NCBI GenBank assembly: GCA_963978905.1
Contig: OZ022258.1
Location: 44,500,591 to 44,564,590 of the forward strand
Direction: 5' to 3'
From: Trichostrongylus colubriformis
Lineage: Eukaryota; Nematoda; Chromadorea; Rhabditida; Trichostrongylidae
DNA length: 64,000 nt
Shown piece after piece: positions 23,601 through 32,600 of this stretch. The notes under the pieces were generated by a model, which was not told the DNA's origin, ran no database searches, and saw nothing but the letters and a program-made list of their open reading frames with translations. Made by a program: the position numbers and the translations under genes. Within the stretch, counting starts at the first letter, position 1, and the number at the start of each line of letters is the position of its first letter.

Positions 23601-26600
23601 CAAAAAATGCCCAAGTCCAGCATGGATAGCTGCGTCGCTAGCAACGACCAATGCGGCAATCAGATGGGGCGCAGCGGAGCGCACTACAAGGCTCCTGTTT
23701 AGTTTCTAACTTCACCATCCTTGTTTTTTATCCTCTATCCCTACCGCATGCCTTGCATGACCTTTAAGCCTTTTCCTTCGTCATCAGAGGACAAGCACAT
23801 CACCCGTAGTCAGCAACGCTTTTGTTTCAGAATATAAGTATTGAATTTTGTTAAGTTCCTATTTCTCCGAATTTGTCACGAGTTTGGCCACATTCTTTTT
23901 TTTTGTTTTTTTTTTCCCTAGACTTTTAATTTCCTTGATTGGGTAGGTAGAAACCACAGAAATAGCGGAACCTCAAGAAGGGGGATTGTATGGAGGCCCG
24001 TTCTAGTAGAGGGGGTGGGGTCGTATTTTTTGAAAATTTCCCTCGACGCCACTGACCCAGCCTAGCGCATCCATGCGAGTCGTGTCTCTGCGTCAGATCC
24101 CGGCAGCTCACAGAATTTGCGGCCTTCTACATTCGGCACCTTTCGTTCCTTGCTGGGTAGCCAGTCATAGTGCCCGTTTGGCATACCGCTGAATCTGTGC
24201 GACGTCGCTTACCGACCTGGAGCAACACATCACAATTTACAGAAGGGGGTTTTGTGTTTTCATCGGAAATAACATTAACTGGACTTCTGTCTTCGTGGCA
24301 CTAAATAGAAAACAACAATAAAACACCAGTAAACAATCAATAAGACCGTATTAATAATATAATAGAGATGTGTGACACTTCTTTGCTGACTACCAACAAA
24401 TTTGAGAGACAAAAGCATGACACTTCAAGAAAAATTCCAGGAATTGCGAAAAACTAAAGGCGCACCCAAGTTTGCAGGAATTATAATCACTGGATGGTCA
24501 AGGTGAGTGGCATCTCGTTTTTAAGAGTTCTCAGGATTTTCTTGGTTCGAGAATGGGAGCTCGTTGTTCGAAGAGAAGAAGTGAAGGGTTTATATGAGTG
24601 GCTGCTGTCGATCACCCACTCTAAAAAGGTTTCAGATGACCGCTTCTTTTATGTCTTGCTTAGAATGAGCAAATATTGCACTCGAGCAACTAGAGTTTTT
24701 ATTGGTTTTCAATTAAACTTACAATCCAACGTATCTTACATCAGTTAGACTCAGCTTTTCGCGCAGCAGATGGCTATGTCTATGTATAGTATCGTACAGC
24801 GTGAAAAAAGAAAATCATCACAAAACCCAAGTTCGAGGAGGTTTGAACCTGCTTTCCATGCTTTCCGAGCATAAGTGGTATTTCATCACACTACGGAGAT
24901 CACTTTTCATCGTTCCTCTCAATCACCTTCTCAATTCCCTTCTAACTGGCTCCGCCCTCCATAGCAGAGTCGATGACAGTGGTAAGGGTGACGAAGAATT
25001 CCTGAGGTGAGTCATCCGAATAAACGGTGGGAATCTATAAAAGCTATATGTGGCGCAGCACCTCGGTCATAGGCGCGCCCTTAAGATCTGAAACAGGTCT
25101 CTTTCAACAGGCTCCGCCTTCCATAACAGAGTCCGCCCCCTAAGGTCGTCTTCGCCGAACAGTGAGTGAGATGCAGAGTAATAAAAATGATAGCATAGGG
25201 ATAGCTATCGTGTCTTATTATTGTTGTATCAACTAGAATTACGGTGCATGACGTGTCCGCTATTGTGGTGAAAACGTCCACCGGTCAGTATCAAAGATTG
25301 CAAGGAATGAAACAGTCGAATTATCCCCTACTACTGCCTTTAATGATATATTTATCATAACTTCTCAGCTCTCACGTATAGCGTGTTGACCGGTTGGCCA
25401 TAATGGGCATCAAATCGTTAAGCTGGAAGCTTAGATAGATGATTTCTGATATTTTGATTTTTGTAAGCTGATCAGTTTCGAGAAATTATGAAGGGAATTA
25501 ACGGTTGACAAAACTAAAAACATGGGAAACCCACCTCTAAGAACCTTATTTTAAGCTTTCCAGATATGATCATATGGCTACACTTTGCGAAATATTACCT
25601 GTTGGAACACCCTCGATGGTCCTCAACATACAAATTGCTCTGATTGGTGCTGATCCCAAGTATGAAAAACTGCCGATCAGGGTGGTTAACATTGTCACAT
25701 TTTACGATATTTTGACACTACTTAATTAGAGCCACCTCACTACTTTGCATTTTAATGAAAAAAAGCGCTGATTCTCAATGAGCATCCCGATTTTGCCACA
25801 AATTTGTATCCATGGGTAATTAGATGCTTGGTGTGTCAGTGTCAAAATGAGATGGATCACTAACTTGGCTTGAAATTGTCCGCAGGGTTACTCGGACTTT
25901 GTGAGTTCACCATTCTTTCTCGAAAACGTGTGGCGCGCACTATCACTTTCAGGGTTTCTGGTCAAATACCGCATCGACGCCCACCCAGGCCTAATAAGCC
26001 TTCCATCCCTTCGGGAATGATGAATACATAGCGTAGTCGTGTGGGTTGATAAAGGCATGAACTTGTTCATTGTCTGGCTTTCGCATGTCATTGTATACGC
26101 TAAATCGCATTCACTTTGCCACCATGATTCCGAATGGAACTACTGTCGCGACGCGAGGCGCACCCACGGGGAAAGCTGCGACCAAGACGGGTGAGTGCGC
26201 CTGCGTCGTGTTGTCCAGGAGAACCTCTAGGAAGTAGCGCTACAAAACACTGCCACGCGAGGAAGGCGGTCCTGCCCCTAGTTGCCCCTGCGATGAAACG
26301 ACATATGCGATACCTTCAAGAGGACCTACCACTGTGTATAGACCACTGCGCTAAGAGATTAGCCATGTTGCCTCTTACTTGAATTGGATGAGCCCCGACC
26401 ACTGCGTTTTGCCTGGTGCCACGTGGGAGTCCTACAACCAATCAATAAAACATTGAATCTGTGCGTATTAACTGATATTAAGTCACATGCGTATCAAACC
26501 AAGTATGAAGAGGCAAAATTCTATGTACCACAAGGAAATGTAACGTTGAAAAGAGAAATGCAATTTATACATAACTACAATAGAAAACGGAAAACCTAGG

Positions 26601-29600
26601 GGCCATCGATCACAACCAACCTCCTCGTAGTACCCGACGGCGCTATCCAGGGTTTCGTCGGCACGTCCGGACGCACGTGGGCAGAGGACGAGGGTTCCCG
26701 CATTGGTCCATCCATGTCAGCTGCCACTCTCGAACAATCCTCAGCTGCGGTTGGAGTTCAGGTGCGCACAGGTACTGCTTGGGGGAAGCAATTGCGCAGT
26801 AGAACAGCAGGCGACGACGCAAGGGTCTAGCGATGGCAGGTGCGCTAGAGCCTGGACGACAGGAACGATGGGAGACGTCAGGTGCGAGGAGCACCGACCA
26901 CTCAGGACGTTGGCAGAAGAAGAAGACTGGCAATCGATCCGGTCTGGCCCGATGGCGGCGTGATCTAGAACGTTCTGCGTACGGTAATTTGCGCGGTAAG
27001 ACCCCAGGTCACGCGCAGCACATGACGGGCGTTCTTGTGGAAGTTAATCCAAAGATGGGTCCACAAGATAATGCGGGCTGTGTTCTTCTACAAGTTTGCG
27101 CACGCCATCATATTGGACCTTTGACAGTGAGGAGATGTTCGAGGCCACATCTTGTTAGGCCTACAGTAGTGACAGTCCTTTTCCCTCATGATAACGTGAG
27201 TTGCCACTTGCGTCATGTGGACTTCAGTAGTGAAGGAACAGTACGTATGGTCTCGACAACTATCAGTAAGGTAGGGTTGGAGTCGATTGGTCGAATTTTG
27301 CGCGACCACCCGCAGCGAACGGCGCGGCGAGTGTTTTCGAAGTTCCGCTCCAGACGCAATGGGCTGGTACCGTGAGGAACTCTTAAAGATTGCACCTTCT
27401 TTAGCGCGGTAGGCTATTTGCTTTTGTTCTCATGCTGTGAGAGCTGAAATATTAATTGTGATTTGACTATTATTGTTCTCTCTCATTCTGCAGTGAGTGA
27501 TCCATAGAAGTTTCTGCAGGAGAATTAACAGTTGACGAAAGCTATCAAGATAACACAGCAATCAATAACAACCTCAAGTACAGTAGAAGAAGTGGTAGCC
27601 ATGCCCTTATTGGTTTTGAAGGATGACGGAGAGCTCATATTGCAGTCCTAAGAAATTCTGATCCACAGCATGTTGCTAAAAAAGGTGCAATCTTTGGAGG
27701 TGCCTTGCGGTACCAGCCCTTGCGTCTTGAGCGGAATTTCGAACGACTCGTACTGACGGCGCCGCTTGTGCGATGCTACAAATGTTTTCAGGTTGCTCCT
27801 AGTAAAACTTCAGCGAAGCAAAAATTCGACCAATCGACCCCCACTCAGTAAGGATCGCTTTTTCGTACACGACTACCTCGCATACTGGGCGGATCTCTTG
27901 ACATACTGATAAGCATGCTGACATTTGAGTAGCCCGGCCGACTAAACAACTGAACTATCCAACTAGGTCAGGTCACGCGACGACGAGGCGGCCACGTCAC
28001 GCGGTGCGTGGTTATCACAAGGGGGCACCAAGGCACTTGGGTCCCGCGTTAACGCTTTTTTCGTGGCGTGGTGGCTTAGTTGCACAGTCTTGATGCACAT
28101 CCATCATGCTGCGACATATTTTGGTGGATCGTGCACGTGACAGCCCTCCTAAGGTCTCCAGTATGGGTAATGAAGGGAATCACTTCTGGATGACATGCTC
28201 TCTGTAAATATAGTGGCGACTTCTAGAGAGAAATCTGATGAAACAGAGCTTGATCAGTACGTCGGAGCTCTTTATCGAGTCCTCATTTGGGTGGATTCCG
28301 ATCACCCGGCTTCCGATGGCCAAGAGCTGTGGAGGACGGGGTAACGTTCATGCCTGGCTAGTTCAGCTCTGTCGCTACAAAGCACTCAGAGACGTTCTCT
28401 ATCAAAAGGGTTCAATTTTCCGAAGTTTTCGACGGCTTTGTTTCGTTCTCTCTCTACTATTTCGCTACTTCGCACCTATACGTTCACGTCCCACAAACGG
28501 CAGAAATTACCTCCTACGGTATCTGTGAGCACATTGCCACAGAGCAGTCTTGTAGGTGCATCTATGTCTCTATTAGTGTCTTATCGGCTCATGAGGGGCT
28601 GATGTCAAAAATGAGCCCGGAGGAGAAACATTTCTGTCACCTTACGCATCAAATGAATTACACTATGTGTGTGGTAGTAACGCCACTCGTTACTGCTACC
28701 GCAATTTATTTGAAAGGTATGGCCAGTAAAAACCGCTTCCTAAGAAATCCTGCGCGGCCATCTAGTACTGCACTAGTGCTCTACTATTTCGTCAACTCGC
28801 TATCGTTCGTGCGTTTCTCCGCTTCCAATATTGAAGTCCTTGTGTTATGATCACGACGGTTGTAGGTTCCGAAGTAACAGGGTTTAAAAATGTTGCAATG
28901 TGTGGGTGCTACAGACTTCAAACTACAAAGTACTCTTTGAATAAGCAGCAAATGCCGTGAAATTAATAGTAACCCTTATCCGTCTTTTAATAAACACAAT
29001 TCAATTACGGTACTAGCAAACCAACTCACTTCAGGATATCTCTGCCTCAGCAAGATCAAAGACTTATGAAATATTAGACTGTTCTAATCAGCAAACCACT
29101 GATATCATGATTGTAACAGATTTCATGGTAAACGGATGTTATTTCTCAGGCATGTACACTTCTAAAAAAGCATAAGAAACTTTTTTTCATCGAAATACAA
29201 TGGATCAATTCCAGGAACGAGTGTGCATGATACAATAGAGACTTTACATGCACGAGTCAATAATCACAACGCAGTTATTCGTGGAAATGAAAAAATGTCT
29301 GGATGGCTGTCCCGATATAACCTTGCTTACAACACTTCGCAAAGCTGGTGTGTTTTCTTGAAATGTGTTTCTAGGATTACTTTCAAAAAGATTCTGAAGT
29401 AGAAAGTGGAATATCAAGATATGGTAGGACGAAGTTAGATTTTAGAATTGATAGGACAAAATCGGGATTTAAAAACAAGCTCAGACTGGTTTCGCTCAGT
29501 AGTGCTGCTGGTGTGGGCTTTAGCACTCCACTGGGTGAGCTAGCGCGAAGAGTTAGCGCCCGTCGCGCCCCTTAGCGAATGGTCAATACCCAATGACACG

Positions 29601-32600
29601 TAAAAGCAGCATTAGGAGAAATTCGGACGAAAAGTAAAAGAAGTAGTGAATCTGAAAGTCGAGATGCCTAGTAACAGGACAAAGGGAAAAACGGATGGAA
29701 ATGGCCTAAACCCGAGAAATAAGACTCTCTTCTCTCGATGATCTTCAAAGATGACCTTTCTGTCAAGAGGCGGATACTCCGAACGAAATTTCCATTGGCA
29801 TGCTGCCAAGTGAACACAAGGGAATGTTTGGAAATACAACAGCATTTTTCCTTTCTGGAGTGAGCATCCGGCTAAAACTGCGAAAGCGCGCTGCAATACA
29901 ATACCCACCTTAAGTTTTCAAAATAAAACGCGGATCCGAGTTTTTTCGTTTTTTTTTTTTTGCTATAACTCTATTCTTTTCCATTTACCTTTATTAAAAT
30001 TGTATATCATTCGAATGAGCTCATCGAGCTCTACAAAGCGGTTTTTTGGAATCTTAAAAAGCCAACTTTTTACATGCTCGCATGCACAAAGTGCCGGTAT
30101 AGTAGTGATTTAGTGATCAGGGCAATGCCCTGTGTTAGGGAGACAGGCCATTTCAATACAACTCCCTTCATACCACTAACAAGGGAAGGTATTTTACTTT
30201 CCATGGAACTTTGAATCGATGGGACCCGGGGGATCGATTGAGCTTCGAACGCTGATTATAACTGTGAAAACCAAAATTGCCGTTACGTTAGTTACGAGGG
30301 GTCAAAGTTTGCCTGTGGCACCTCATTGGCGAGGCACTTTGCCATCAGACGGTTTGTCGAAATGGCCATTTGCAATGAGACACATATCACTGTACGCGCT
30401 TTTGAATGCTGATCTCAAATCTGTATACAAAATCTGTCAAACAACTACCTGAATGAAGTTATGAAGGTTTTTCTGAAAAAAAAAGAGTAATACCATTTCA
30501 TGGTATGTTTGGGAGCCCATAGCGCGCGAGCCATACATTTTCACGCAAACCAGTGTGATTTTCATGTTTAGGGGATCAAAATACCCTATGGGACAAGTTT
30601 TCAGCCAATTCGAGAATTTGACCATTCGGAAAAATTGATGGGCTATTGGCTGGCAACCCATTTAACAAAGGAGAAGTCGTTGACCCTCGCCCAGCAAATG
30701 CTCTTATTTGGCGCTTGTTACGTGCGTTTAGTGTAATGGGCAAGTGTGATAGGTATGTTTAGGTTATCTTGTTCAGCTCGCAGGATTTTTTGTGGAAGGA
30801 AATTCAAAAACTCCTACTTAACCCCTGGCCACCCTTAGTTTTCCGAAGTTGGGCCAAAAACTGGATCCGGCTGAAAATTTGTACAGAGGGGTAATTCGAC
30901 CCCTACGCGCATTATCATACAAGGAAACGTTTAGAAGTGGAAGAAATGTACTTACTGACAATGAAACACAAAATGCAAAAAAGTCGCATCGGCGGGAAGC
31001 TAACCCACAACCTCGCGCCTGCAGTACCGGGGCACTACAACTGAGCCACAGAGGACATTACTGGTTCTGCGCTAGTGATGCTGATGACAAAGCGCTTCGC
31101 CATTGAGATGTCACAGGCAAGTCACAGGCAAACTTTTACCTCTTGTAACTCGCTTCAGGTTGCCACTTCGCAATTGTGGTTTTCACAGTTATAATTAGCG
31201 TATAATCAGCTCTATCGATCCACCCGAGTCTCATTTTAAAGTTCTATGGGAAGTAAAATACCTTCCCTTGTAAGAGTCGGCGAACCGACTTTTTATGATA
31301 GTGTGAGCCCGTTATTTCCTTACTGCCAGAAAGCGAGGGCGGCGATAGCGAAAGGATGGATTTGCCAAGTGAAAGCTACTGGAAACTAGGTTTAAGAGCG
31401 CATTTTTTTGCCAGATAGTTCCCAGGCTCCTTCGCATTACGAATTCTACTTCCATCCGCAGTAGTAACGCCACAAAATTATTTTTCCTCCTGATGAAATT
31501 TGGAACTAATGAAAATACAAATCAATGATTTATTCTTCTGATAGAGTTCGCATTTCTTAAAAGCGCACCATGCGATAATGAGTAGTGACTCACCTTCTCG
31601 GAGTTAGTATTCAGTTTCATGGATAACTGCTCAAGCTGCACCTTCGCGGCGACTGCACAGTGCACCCTCACGGTGTTGTGCCTGCCTGAATACAACCAAG
31701 CCACGCCCACTCAATCAAATCATCCCTGGCCTTAGACGAACGAGGCTCCAGCGTGGTCCTTGCCTTCATCCTCAAAATGGCTACTTCATTGGATTATTTT
31801 CTCTTATCGCAAGTTTCCATCTCAACGTGAGCGCCACGTTGGAAATTCGTTCGTCTAAGGCCAAGTACGAAAGCGGGCGCAAAACGGTTAGGGTGTACCG
31901 TGCAGTCGCAACAAAGGTGCAGCCTGACCAGATATCCGAGAGCCGACTTTTCAAGGAAGTATGCCACTAATTAGATTACTCCGTGGTGAGCATTTAACCA
32001 TCCATCCGAAGAAGCAGAAACCTGACTTTCTCGAATGGGTACTGGTACGGGATTTGATTCTCCATCTATGTGTACGGTAACGGTGTCACTAATATAACTC
32101 TACTTTTCTTCCACTTTCGCTCCTATAATCAGACGCTCGGAAATGAATGCGGTGATTTTTGTTGTTTTTTTGACTATGTCTCAAAATCAATTTTCAGGCA
32201 CTTGAATGAGATCTATAACGGTCTTCAGCCGAATCAATTTATTGAAATAGCAGGACGCCTTGAGTGAGTTTTTGAACGTTGTGGTTGCCGATCTGTAAAA
32301 TGCAGCTAATCTTGTTCTACATTGAAGCCAGTGGATACGATGAGTTTGTGATTGGAGTGACGATACAGTCAGTGCGATGGGAGGGGGAAGGGGGTGGAGG
32401 CTCGCCGGTAGACGCGAATAATGTTCGGTGTTACACCTTCCATAGTACTGCTAACACCATATCCTTTATATACAACATGAATCATAATTTCGTTGAAAAT
32501 AGAAATCAAGCTTAGGTAGTGGAAAATTTGCAGTTTGGTCGTATCTTGGGTTGGAAAAGGGGTTGCATCCGAGGCCGAGCAATCCTGAAAACGACCTAGC

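Noticed and set aside
25887..25901. 15-bp exon-like block between AG and GTGAGT
   Set aside because: It does not fit the phases of HexD exons 9 and 10, which already join.
26833..27375. 180-codon plus-strand open frame
   Set aside because: Arg-rich, no motif, overlaps the family C MITE and a minus-strand frame, no splice support.
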